Shown: one piece after another, positions 43,957 through 52,603 of the stretch
Layout: every line of letters begins with the position of its first letter
How positions within the stretch are numbered: position 1 is the stretch's first letter
Source: Lewinellaceae bacterium
Lineage (GTDB): Bacteria > Bacteroidota > Bacteroidia > Chitinophagales > Saprospiraceae
NCBI GenBank assembly: GCA_020636325.1
Contig: JACJYC010000002.1
Span: 905,501-969,500, forward strand
DNA length: 64,000 bases
Direction of reading: 5' to 3'
Translations under genes and position numbers: made by a program
The notes under the pieces: generated by a model
What the model was told of the DNA's origin: nothing
What the model saw: the letters and a program-made list of their open reading frames with translations, nothing else
The model's database searches: none

Positions 43957-44784
43957 ATGGTAAAAGTGAGCTTTTTTTTAATAACCCTGGCCGGTCTTTT
44001 TTTTCAGACGGCCTGCAATCAACACCCGGCCGGAGAAGACGACCGGCAGCCTGAACCGGAAACTGCAAAAACCGCGGTCGCAGGCAAGCCGGATCCCCCG
44101 AAACCGGAAAACACCCGGATGGAATTTGATCTGTCGTACGTAATGGGGCAATTTGATCCGGCCGCTCACCCTGATTTTGTGCAGGTTGACCTGGAATTTG
44201 CCAACCGGGAAGGCATGTACCTGCGCAAAGATACCTATGAAGCCTTCAAAAAAATGGCAGCTGCCGCCCAGGCTGACGGCGTGAAGTTGAAAATCATTTC
44301 AGCCACCCGGAATTTCAATCAGCAAAAGCAGATCTGGGAAGCCAAATGGACCGGCGCCCGGACCCTGGAAGGCGGCGAGTCTGCCCCCACGGCTTATCCC
44401 AAAGCCCGGGATCGCGCCATGGCCATCCTGCGGTACAGCTCGATGCCCGGCTCCTCCCGGCACCACTGGGGCACCGATGTCGACCTGAACAACCTCAATA
44501 ATGTCTTTTTTGACAAGGGAGAAGGAAAAACCACCTACGACTGGCTGAAGGAAAATGCGGCGGCTTTCGGGTTTGCACAACCCTATACAGCGGGCCGTCC
44601 GTTCGGGTATAATGAAGAAAGATGGCACTGGTCCTACCTGCCGGTCGCTACCCAACTGACCAAAATGGCGCAGGACAGCCTTGCTGATCAGATGATCAAA
44701 GGTTTCAAGGGCGCAGAAACCGCCGCAGAGATCCAGATCGTTGAACGCTATGTACTGGGCATCAACCCGGAGTGCCTGCCCTGA
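43957..44784 (+). CDS. M15/VanY-like D-alanyl-D-alanine carboxypeptidase lipoprotein
   Basis: This 275-residue lipoprotein (lipobox FFQTAC, Cys20) carries a M15-type zinc peptidase domain that trims D-Ala from peptidoglycan stems. The zinc motif is SRHHWGTDVD (Ser167, His169, Gly172, Asp176) with the distal ERWHW (His224), and ISATRNFNQQKQIW supplies the substrate-binding Arg region. Residues 21-55 are a low-complexity linker rich in Glu, Lys and Pro. It precedes the class A penicillin-binding protein in the same direction, with a separate -7 element between them, so a shared cell-wall role is likely but not a strict operon. Confidence 0.87.
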   Translation: MVKVSFFLITLAGLFFQTACNQHPAGEDDRQPEPETAKTAVAGKPDPPKPENTRMEFDLSYVMGQFDPAAHPDFVQVDLEFANREGMYLRKDTYEAFKKMAAAAQADGVKLKIISATRNFNQQKQIWEAKWTGARTLEGGESAPTAYPKARDRAMAILRYSSMPGSSRHHWGTDVDLNNLNNVFFDKGEGKTTYDWLKENAAAFGFAQPYTAGRPFGYNEERWHWSYLPVATQLTKMAQDSLADQMIKGFKGAETAAEIQIVERYVLGINPECLP

Positions 44785-44839
44785 GCCCGTATGGTGCGGC
44801 AAAGGAATTTTTTATTTTCTGAATGTCAAAACCTTGTGG

Positions 44840-44847
44840 TAATTTTG
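44840..44847 (+). promoter_or_regulatory. -7 element TAATTTTG ahead of the PBP gene
   Basis: A perfect TAnnTTTG followed by C lies 95 bases before the ATG at 44943. The leader contains a small TAACC/GGTTA hairpin near the start codon. No -33 TTTG is seen. Confidence 0.45.
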
Positions 44848-44942
44848 CAACAATTTGTAGAGGGTCGGGGTTCTTTAAAACCGGATGCGCAGAAAACAAT
44901 CGTCCCGATTCCTCGTTAACCCGTAGTGGTTAGTAGGCAAGT

Positions 44943-47489
44943 ATGGAATACAAAAAAATCACTTCCATTTTTTCTCCGTTTTTCCGCCGGCTGCGGGTAT
45001 TTTTAGCGCCCGCGCTCGACCCGCTGGAAAAACGCTGGGAAGTTTTTCAGGGCAAAAGTCCCAGGGCCGCCATGTTGGTCAAGTGGGGCGGGATCCTGAT
45101 TGGCGGCGGAATCGCTTTTATGATCCTGATGAGTTTCCTGGTGTACATCGGTTTTTTCGGCGCACTGCCCTCTTATCCCGAGTTGAGAAATATCCGGAAC
45201 AATACGGCATCCGAGGTCTATTCCGAGGACGGCGTGCTGCTGGGGAAATACTATATTGAAAACCGGAGCAATGCCAGCTTTGATGAAATACCGGTCGATG
45301 TATTCAATGCATTGATCGCTACGGAAGATGCCCGCTTTTTTGAACACCGCGGAATCGACCTCCGGGCCTGGTTCAGGGTATTGGTCAAGTCCCTGCTGCT
45401 GTTTGACGAGTCGTCGGGCGGCGGCAGCACATTGAGCCAGCAGCTGGCCAAAAACCTTTTTCCAAGGAAAGACTATTGGCTGTTCGGTACCCTGATCGGC
45501 AAGATGAAGGAAACCTTTGTGGCCCGGCGACTGGAAAATACCTACACGAAAGAAGAATTGCTGCACCTCTACCTGAATACGGTCCCCTTCGGCGAAGGGA
45601 TCTATGGGATCAAGGTCGCCTCCCTGCGGTTTTTCAATAAGCCCCCGCAGGAGCTCACCATTGAAGAGGGGGCCACCCTCGTCGGCATGCTGAAAGGCAA
45701 CACCCTGTACAATCCGGTCCGCCACCCCGACCGCTCGTTGCAACGCAGAAATACGGTGCTCAACCAGATGGTCAAATACCAGTATCTCAACCAGGGGCTG
45801 GCCGATTCGCTGATGCAGATCCCGCTCAATGTCGATTACCAGCGGGAAGGCAGGAATAAAGGCCTGGCCACTTACTTCAGGGAACAACTGCGCCTCGAAC
45901 TGGAAGAGATCCTCAAGGATTACACCAAACCCAACGGAAAACATTACAACCTGTACACCGACGGCCTGAAAATTTACACCTCCATCGACTCCCGCATGCA
46001 GCAATACGCTGAGGAGGCCATCGAGGCGACCATGCCAAAGGTACAGGATGCGTTCAACCGCAGCTGGAACAAGCGCCTGCCCTGGGGAAGCGAAGATGGG
46101 CTAAAAACCTATATGAAGCAAACCGGCCGCTACAAGGAGTTGGCGAAGAAGGGAAAGAGCGAAGAAGAAATAGCCGAAATATTCAACCAGCCGGTCCGGA
46201 TGCGCATCTTCACCTGGGAAGAGGGAGAAGTCGTCAAGGAAATGTCGCCGCTGGATTCGCTTAAATACTACCTTGGCCTGATCAATGCGGGCTTTTTGGC
46301 CGTTGAACCCCAAACCGGGATGATCAAGGCCTGGGTCGGCGGAATTGATTTCGGATACCTGCAATACGATCACGTCAAGTCGAGCCGGCAGGTAGGGTCA
46401 ACGATCAAGCCGGTCCTTTATGCCGCTGCCCTCGAACAAGGCGTACCCCCCTGCGAATATTTTGAAAACAGCCTGGTCAGCTATCCGGAGTACGAAAACT
46501 GGGAGCCGCATAACTCCGACGGCAAATACGAAGGGGTTTATTCCATGGAAGGCGCCCTGAGCAACTCGGTGAATACCGTTTCCGTCCGGTTGTTGTTCCG
46601 CGCCGGAATCGATCCGGTTCGCCAATTGGCCAGGAATATGGGGGTAGAGGGCAAAATACCCGCCGTACCTTCTATCGCACTGGGGACCCTGGACGCCTCC
46701 CTGCTCGAAATGGTCAAAGTTTACAGCACCCTTGCCAACCGGGGTGTCCGGCCGGAATTCCATTACCTGGACAGCATTACCACCAGCGACGGCCGGCTTA
46801 TCGTGGAATTTGACCGCCCCAACCCCCGGAATTTCAAACGGGCCCTTTCGCAGGACCACGCCGATATGATGATCCATATGATGCAGAGCGTGGTGGACAG
46901 CGGTACGGCGCGCCGGTTGCGCTATGAGTTCGGCCTGGGAGGCGCCATTGCCGGTAAAACAGGTACCACCCAGAACCAGTCCGACGGCTGGTTCATCGGA
47001 TTCAATCCAAAACTGGTCGCAGGCGCCTGGGTCGGGGCGGAAAGCCCCAGCATCCATTTCCGGACAATGAGCGCCGGTCAGGGATCCAGTACCGCACTGC
47101 CGATTTGGGGCAGCTTTTTCCGCAAGGTCAGGCAGGACAAAGAATTGCGAAAGTGGCAATATGGTGATTTTGCACCGTTGACCGATACCCTCGCTGCAAC
47201 CATGAGTTGCCCTCCGTTCCTCGAAGAATTGCCGGTCATTACCGAATTCTCGGAAGAAGACCTGATGAACCACCCTGAATTATACAGCCAGTTGCAGGAG
47301 TTCGAAAAAGAAGAGTTGGAAAAGATCATGCAGGAATACCCCCGGTGGAATGACGAAACGCCGGAAGATTACCTGGACAGGATCCGCCGGATCAGCGAAC
47401 GCCAGGACCTCAGGGAGGAAAGAAGGGAAAGGCGGAAGGAATTCTGGAACAAGCTGCTTTTCAGCAAAAAGAAAAAAGACGATAACTAA
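44943..47489 (+). CDS. Class A penicillin-binding protein (transglycosylase/transpeptidase)
   Basis: This 848-residue bifunctional peptidoglycan synthase has a cytoplasmic N terminus, one membrane helix (about 44-72), a GT51 glycosyltransferase domain with ATEDARFFEHRGID (Glu128) and GGGSTLSQQLAKNLF, and a transpeptidase domain with nucleophile Ser486 in GSTIKP (Lys489), the SVN motif in LSNSVNTVSV, and KTGTT in AGKTGTTQNQSDGW. A charged C-terminal tail (about 765-848, rich in Glu, Arg and Lys) extends past the fold. It corresponds to PBP1A. The VanY-like carboxypeptidase lies just upstream. Confidence 0.95.
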   Translation: MEYKKITSIFSPFFRRLRVFLAPALDPLEKRWEVFQGKSPRAAMLVKWGGILIGGGIAFMILMSFLVYIGFFGALPSYPELRNIRNNTASEVYSEDGVLLGKYYIENRSNASFDEIPVDVFNALIATEDARFFEHRGIDLRAWFRVLVKSLLLFDESSGGGSTLSQQLAKNLFPRKDYWLFGTLIGKMKETFVARRLENTYTKEELLHLYLNTVPFGEGIYGIKVASLRFFNKPPQELTIEEGATLVGMLKGNTLYNPVRHPDRSLQRRNTVLNQMVKYQYLNQGLADSLMQIPLNVDYQREGRNKGLATYFREQLRLELEEILKDYTKPNGKHYNLYTDGLKIYTSIDSRMQQYAEEAIEATMPKVQDAFNRSWNKRLPWGSEDGLKTYMKQTGRYKELAKKGKSEEEIAEIFNQPVRMRIFTWEEGEVVKEMSPLDSLKYYLGLINAGFLAVEPQTGMIKAWVGGIDFGYLQYDHVKSSRQVGSTIKPVLYAAALEQGVPPCEYFENSLVSYPEYENWEPHNSDGKYEGVYSMEGALSNSVNTVSVRLLFRAGIDPVRQLARNMGVEGKIPAVPSIALGTLDASLLEMVKVYSTLANRGVRPEFHYLDSITTSDGRLIVEFDRPNPRNFKRALSQDHADMMIHMMQSVVDSGTARRLRYEFGLGGAIAGKTGTTQNQSDGWFIGFNPKLVAGAWVGAESPSIHFRTMSAGQGSSTALPIWGSFFRKVRQDKELRKWQYGDFAPLTDTLAATMSCPPFLEELPVITEFSEEDLMNHPELYSQLQEFEKEELEKIMQEYPRWNDETPEDYLDRIRRISERQDLREERRERRKEFWNKLLFSKKKKDDN

Positions 47490-47603
47490 GGATCGGCAAA
47501 TTGTGCGACACTCGCCGGAGCCTTTTTTTCTTTAGCCGGTAAAGTTCTTTAACTTTCCGCTCCAACGCCGTATGCTCTGATGTGATAACCAACTTGGCCA
47601 TCC

Positions 47604-50552
47604 ATGAAAATACACAAGGCTTTCCTCCTCGGACTAGTAACCATGCTCTGTGCCGGTAAGGCAAAAACCCAATTCCTGGATCACGCACTGGGTGAAATCA
47701 TTATTCAGCTCCAACCCGACGCCGATATCAGGCGGCTGACCGGCACATTCACTACTTTTAACGGACAGCCCACCGATATGGAAGCGGTCCGGGAAGTGAG
47801 CCCGCCCTTAAGGATCTGGCTTTGCCGGTTTGACCATGCCAAAATCAACGAAAACCGCTTGCTGGAATCCATCCGGCACAGGCCTGAAGTCTTGTTGGCG
47901 CAGTTCAACCATATCGTCCGCCAAAGAAATACCACGCCCAACGACCCATTGTTCGGCCAGCAATGGGACATGCTCAACACCGGTCAGGGCGGAGGCGTCG
48001 TCAATGCCGATATAGACGCCGACCTGGCCTGGGACCTCACCACGGGCGGGCTTACGGCCGACGGGGATACCATCGTCGTCTGCGTCATTGATGACGGGCT
48101 GGACCTGAACCACGAGGATTTCGGCGACAACCTCTGGGTCAACCATGCCGAAATTCCGGGCAATAACCAGGACGACGACCTCAACGGGTATATCGACGAT
48201 TACAGGGGCTGGAATATTCTTCAGGACAACGACAACATATCAGGCGGATTTCACGGAACTTCGGTTGCCGGAATTGTCGGGGCCAAAGGGAATAACGGCA
48301 TCGGCGTGACCGGAGTCAACTGGAATGTCAAGCTGATGATCGTGAAAAACAACTTCACCACCAATGAGGCGGCTGTCCTGGAGGCTTATTCCTATCCGCT
48401 GGTGCAAAGGATGATGTACAACGCCAGCAACGGCGAAAAAGGCGCTTTTGTGGTCGCCACCAATGCGTCGTGGGGCGTCGATGACGCCTTCCCGGAGGAT
48501 GCGCCGATCTGGTGTTCCTTTTACGACAGTCTGGGCGTACACGGCATATTGAACTGCGGCGCCACGGCAAATGCCAACGTCAATGTGGATGAAACAGGCG
48601 ATTTGCCCACATCGTGCCCCAGTGATTACCTGCTCACCGTGACGAATATCAACCGGATGGACGTCAAGGTCAATCAGGCGGGGTACGGGTTGACGACCAT
48701 CGACCTGGGCGCATTCGGAGAAGGCGCTTATACCACTTCCGTCGGAAATACTTACGGCCCGTTCGGCGGGACATCAGGCGCTACGCCCCACGTCACCGGC
48801 GCGGTGGGCCTGCTGTATTCGGCGCCGTGCCCGTCATTCATTGCAGTGGCTAAAAGCGACCCGGCGGCGGCGGCGCAGATGGTGCGGCAATACATCCTTG
48901 AAGGAATAACGCCCGTGGCTTCCCTTCAGGGCAAAACCGTGACCGGCGGGCGGCTCAATCTCAACAACAGCCTCCAGCTGCTGATGGACAACTGCGGCGA
49001 TTGTCAGCCGCCGACCAGCCTGGCAGCCGGCGCGATAAGCGACGTTGGCATGACCGTTACCTGGCTGGCCAACGACAGCATTACCCGGATAGACCTCAGG
49101 TATCGGGCCGAAGGCGACAATGACTGGAATGTCATAGACAATGTGCATTCACCCTACCCGCTTACCGGCCTGACGGCTTGTACAGAATACGAAATCCAGC
49201 TGAAAACCTATTGCCAGGATGAAGACCTCGGATTCTCGGTGGGCCGGATCTTCAAAACCGACGGGTGCTGCGAAGCGCCGGCGCCGTTGGTCGTCAACAA
49301 CCTCAGCCAAACCGGCGCCATCCTGACCTGGCCGTCAATTTTGGCAGCGCAAAGCTATACGGTTCGCTGGCGAGAGGAAGGCACTCCCGAATGGATGACC
49401 TTTCAAACGACCAATACTTCTTTTACCTGGACCAATTTTTCACCCTGCGGGAATTATGAATACCAGGTCATTACCAATTGTGCCGCAGGGCAGGCGGATA
49501 CGGGAATGGTGCAAACGCTCCTGACCCGGGGATGCGGCCCTTGCCGGGAAAAAACCTATTGCAGCGTCGGCAACCTGACCGCTACCGACGAATGGATCAA
49601 ACGCGTCAGGATCGGCAGTATCGATAACGCCACGGGCGCCAACAACGGGTACGGTGATTTTACCAACGGCCCGACTACCATACTGGAGCAGGGGGGAACC
49701 TATCCGATCACACTGGAGCCGGCATATGCGAGCCAGGCATTCAACGAGTATTTCAAGGTATGGATGGACCTTGACCAGGACGGCGTTTTTTCCAATGCGG
49801 AGATCGTATATGATCCGCTTCAAACCACCAAAGTGCCGATCACAGGGATGATTCATATACCGCCCGCAGCGCCTTTGGGAAATATCCGGATGCGCGTGAT
49901 GATGGTCTTTCAAACGGTACCCGGGCCCTGTTCGCTGTTCGGCAATGTCTATGGCGAGGCGGAAGATTACTGCGTGGAGATTGTGCCGACTTCCAATTGC
50001 GCGTTGCCGCCCCTGCTGGATACGGTCGAGGTCTTATCCAAGTCGGCAAAGATCAAGTGGGATAAGGTCGCCCCGGCCGTGGAATATCTGGTACGTTACC
50101 GCGCTGTTACGGACATCAACTGGATCGAATTGACGGCGCAGGATACGTCGATAGAGATCGCCGGACTGACAAATTGCACTTCCTATGAGGTCCAGGTACA
50201 GTCCCGCTGCAGCCAGGAAGAAAGCCTTTTTGCAGGCAATCTGCCGTTCACGACAGATTGTACCAGCGCTGTTGCCGATCCCTCCGAAAGCGGGATCTCG
50301 GCGCGCATATCGCCCAATCCGTTCAGTGAATCGGTATGGGTGGACCTGGGCTGGACCGGAAAACTGGGGCTCGGGGTCGAGGTGGAGCTGGTTGATGTCA
50401 CCGGAAAAATACTGGAAACCGTCCATTTTAAGGCAAACCGCAACCAACGGGTAGAGCTGGCCCGGGATGGGGTTGCCCCTGGGTTATACCTGGTGCGATT
50501 AAAAACGGAAAATCAGTATTTCACATTGGGGAAGGTGGTCAAGATAAGGTAA
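47604..50552 (+). CDS. Secreted subtilisin-like (S8) protease with FN3, GEVED and T9SS domains
   Basis: This 982-residue exported protease has a signal peptide (about 1-23), a propeptide-like region, and an S8 domain with the catalytic triad Asp163 (VIDDGLDLNHEDF), His217 (GFHGTSVAGIVG) and Ser391 (GGTSGATPHVTGA). Downstream are two fibronectin-III-like repeats (about 475-640), a GEVED-type domain (about 650-800, with WMDLDQDGVFSNAEIVYD and CVEIVP), a third FN3-like repeat, and a T9SS sorting domain (about 900-982, SPNPFSESVWVDLGW ... GKVVKIR). The usual GTSMAAPH of subtilases is GTSGATPH here. Export to the surface or medium for protein breakdown is inferred. Confidence 0.92.
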   Translation: MKIHKAFLLGLVTMLCAGKAKTQFLDHALGEIIIQLQPDADIRRLTGTFTTFNGQPTDMEAVREVSPPLRIWLCRFDHAKINENRLLESIRHRPEVLLAQFNHIVRQRNTTPNDPLFGQQWDMLNTGQGGGVVNADIDADLAWDLTTGGLTADGDTIVVCVIDDGLDLNHEDFGDNLWVNHAEIPGNNQDDDLNGYIDDYRGWNILQDNDNISGGFHGTSVAGIVGAKGNNGIGVTGVNWNVKLMIVKNNFTTNEAAVLEAYSYPLVQRMMYNASNGEKGAFVVATNASWGVDDAFPEDAPIWCSFYDSLGVHGILNCGATANANVNVDETGDLPTSCPSDYLLTVTNINRMDVKVNQAGYGLTTIDLGAFGEGAYTTSVGNTYGPFGGTSGATPHVTGAVGLLYSAPCPSFIAVAKSDPAAAAQMVRQYILEGITPVASLQGKTVTGGRLNLNNSLQLLMDNCGDCQPPTSLAAGAISDVGMTVTWLANDSITRIDLRYRAEGDNDWNVIDNVHSPYPLTGLTACTEYEIQLKTYCQDEDLGFSVGRIFKTDGCCEAPAPLVVNNLSQTGAILTWPSILAAQSYTVRWREEGTPEWMTFQTTNTSFTWTNFSPCGNYEYQVITNCAAGQADTGMVQTLLTRGCGPCREKTYCSVGNLTATDEWIKRVRIGSIDNATGANNGYGDFTNGPTTILEQGGTYPITLEPAYASQAFNEYFKVWMDLDQDGVFSNAEIVYDPLQTTKVPITGMIHIPPAAPLGNIRMRVMMVFQTVPGPCSLFGNVYGEAEDYCVEIVPTSNCALPPLLDTVEVLSKSAKIKWDKVAPAVEYLVRYRAVTDINWIELTAQDTSIEIAGLTNCTSYEVQVQSRCSQEESLFAGNLPFTTDCTSAVADPSESGISARISPNPFSESVWVDLGWTGKLGLGVEVELVDVTGKILETVHFKANRNQRVELARDGVAPGLYLVRLKTENQYFTLGKVVKIR

Positions 50553-50570
50553 GACTTCCGAAAGCGGGAA

Positions 50571-50616
50571 TGAGGTTAAAAACAAAACGCCAATTGATTG
50601 CAAATGAATCGATTGG
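50571..50616 (-). terminator. Terminator downstream of the tRNA gene
   Basis: A near-perfect hairpin (CCAATTGATT at 50590-50599 with AATCGATTGG at 50607-50616, one mismatch) is followed on the minus strand by GCGTTTTGTTTTT. It lies just past the 3' end of the tRNA and also just after the convergent protease gene. Confidence 0.65.
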
Positions 50617-50628
50617 CGAGTTGTTGAG

Positions 50629-50702
50629 TAGCGCGGGGGAGGCTTGAACTCCCGACCTTGCGATTATGAATCGCACGCTCTGACCAGCTGAGCTACCGCG
50701 CC
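50629..50702 (-). tRNA. tRNA with CAU anticodon, probably elongator tRNA-Met
   Basis: The minus strand folds as a 74-base cloverleaf. Acceptor GGCGCGG pairs with CCGCGCT, with a G1-U72 wobble as the outermost pair. The D-arm holds AGCTCAGCTGGTCAGAGC, the anticodon stem TGCGA/TCGCA encloses loop TTCATAA (anticodon CAU), and the T-arm CGGGAGTTCAAGCCTCCC has GTTCAAG. CCA is not encoded. CAU can be elongator Met, initiator Met or, after lysidine modification, Ile2. The initiator is unlikely because it lacks the C1xA72 mismatch. Ile2 cannot be fully excluded. Confidence 0.9.
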
Positions 50703-50895
50703 GACACCGCTTTTTGGAAAGCGACCGCAAAGATAAGGCATTTTTCAATTCCCGCGCAATAGGCAAATCCAGAAAAAGATGAAATTATACCGGCGGCATG
50801 CGTAACGAAAGCCGATTTTTGCGTTTATAGGGTGTAAATTCGTCGAATTCAGTTTAAAAAACCCAAAACCACGCCGTTTCGAAGGATGAATTAAT

Positions 50896-50903
50896 TATTT
50901 TTG
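50896..50903 (+). promoter_or_regulatory. -7 element TATTTTTG ahead of the membrane cyclase gene
   Basis: A perfect TAnnTTTG followed by CC lies 24 bases before the ATG at 50928. The TTG inside it could be mistaken for an alternative start codon. Confidence 0.5.
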
Positions 50904-50927
50904 CCATCCTTCAATGGTTCAAACACG

Positions 50928-52571
50928 ATGAAGCGTTTTCCATTATATGTCTTTCTCCTCCTCCTTGCTCAGGCAGGCTGGTCTCAGACGCCATCCGTAG
51001 CCGACCTCGAAAAGCAACTATCCGAAGCCGGCAGCAGCAGGGAAAAAATGGCAATCAACTATCAACTGGCCGAAGCCCTGATGCGGAGCGATGCTAAAAA
51101 AGCGCTCGATTACGGTAAAGCGGCCCATAACCTGGCGGTCGACCTCGGCAATGACGCTATGGCAGGGCAATCGGCCTATACGGTCGCCTTAGCCTATGAG
51201 CGCCAACGGGACACCCGGAACACGGAAGTCTGGCTCAGGACAGCCACCAACTTTGCCAAGAAGGCCGGCGACTCAGACCTTATCATCCAAAGCGTCGATA
51301 AAAGAAGCCGGCTCGCCACCAAAGACAATAATTATCGCCGGGCCTACGAGATCAACCAGGAGGCATTCACTTATTTCAGCAAAGGCGGGACCAGCATCAG
51401 CGACCTGGAAAGCAAATATGAGATGCAAAAAGCCCAGATCGAAAAAGAAAAGCGCGACCTGGCCAAGGACAAAGACAAGCTCGAATTCGATATCCGCAAT
51501 TTGCGCCTGGAATACGACCAGATCACGACAGATAAATCGAACCTGGAGGCCAAACAGGTCGAATTGATCCGGTCCAATAAGGCGAAGGAAGATGAGATCT
51601 CCGCTAAAGAAGAGGAATTGGTTTCCATTTCCGAGCAAAAAGAACAAGCGGAAGAAAAGGCCAAAGAACGAGCTAAAGAAGTGGAGGCCCTGAGTGAAGA
51701 AGCGGCAAAAACCCAGCTCATTATCGAAGGCCAACGCGCTGACCTGGCAGAAGCAGACCTTGTTGCGGCCAATCAGCAAAAATTTCTTTATCTGGCCGGC
51801 GGTATTGCGGGGATCGTCCTTTTGCTGGCGTTGCTGTTCTACAGCCGTTACCGGGCCAAACGCCGGGCCAATAAAAAACTGGAGGAGAAAAACCGGATCA
51901 TCGAAACCGAACGCCAGCGTTCCGACGAACTGCTCCTCAATATCCTGCCCGCTCCGATCGCAGGCGAGCTCAAGGAAACGGGAAAGGCCAAAGCCCGGAA
52001 ATTCAATGAAGCCACAGTATTGTTTACGGATTTCAAAAACTTCACGGGCATCTCGGAAGCCCTCACCCCGGAAGAGCTGGTAGAAGAGCTTGATAAATGC
52101 TTCAAAGCCTTCGACTTCATCATCAGCAGTTATCCCGATATCGAAAAAATCAAAACGATAGGTGACGCCTACATGTGCGCTTCAGGTCTTTCGGACCGGC
52201 GGACCGTACCCACCAATATCGTCAAAGCTGCCCTTGAAATGCAGCAGTTCCTGGATGAACAACGCCAGGAGCGTCAGCGACTGGGCAAACCCTATTTCGA
52301 AGCGAGGATCGGCCTGCATACAGGTCCGGTCGTAGCCGGTGTGGTAGGGGTCAAGAAATTCGCGTACGACATCTGGGGCGATACCGTCAATATCGCTTCC
52401 AGGATGGAAGCCAACTGCCAACCCGGCAAGATCAATATCTCTGAAACCACCTTTGGGTTGGTCAAGTACAAATTCGACTGTGAATACCGCGGAAAAATCG
52501 AAGCCAAGCACAAGGGGATGATCGATATGTATTATGTGAAAAAAGAATTGGTTGGCGCGGTTGCTGTTTGA
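50928..52571 (+). CDS. Membrane-bound class III adenylate cyclase
   Basis: This 547-residue cyclase has a signal peptide (1-20, ending GWSQ), a periplasmic TPR-like helical region (about 25-150), a long charged coiled coil (about 155-280), one membrane helix (about 286-308) and a cytoplasmic class III catalytic domain (about 355-540). Active-site residues are complete: metal aspartates Asp368 (LFTDFKNFT) and Asp413 (KTIGDAYM), adenine-specifying Lys409 and Asp481 (YDIWGD), and transition-state Asn488/Arg492 (VNIASR). It should work as a homodimer making cAMP. I start at ATG 50928 because an upstream TTG lies inside the promoter. The uvrB gene follows after 32 bases. Confidence 0.92.
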   Translation: MKRFPLYVFLLLLAQAGWSQTPSVADLEKQLSEAGSSREKMAINYQLAEALMRSDAKKALDYGKAAHNLAVDLGNDAMAGQSAYTVALAYERQRDTRNTEVWLRTATNFAKKAGDSDLIIQSVDKRSRLATKDNNYRRAYEINQEAFTYFSKGGTSISDLESKYEMQKAQIEKEKRDLAKDKDKLEFDIRNLRLEYDQITTDKSNLEAKQVELIRSNKAKEDEISAKEEELVSISEQKEQAEEKAKERAKEVEALSEEAAKTQLIIEGQRADLAEADLVAANQQKFLYLAGGIAGIVLLLALLFYSRYRAKRRANKKLEEKNRIIETERQRSDELLLNILPAPIAGELKETGKAKARKFNEATVLFTDFKNFTGISEALTPEELVEELDKCFKAFDFIISSYPDIEKIKTIGDAYMCASGLSDRRTVPTNIVKAALEMQQFLDEQRQERQRLGKPYFEARIGLHTGPVVAGVVGVKKFAYDIWGDTVNIASRMEANCQPGKINISETTFGLVKYKFDCEYRGKIEAKHKGMIDMYYVKKELVGAVAV

Positions 52572-52603
52572 AACTTTTTGTTGCATTCAAGCGTTCTTAC
52601 TTC

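Noticed and set aside
50901..50927. A TTG start extending the membrane adenylate cyclase
   Set aside because: The TTG is the end of the TATTTTTG promoter box, and the signal peptide begins at the ATG at 50928.
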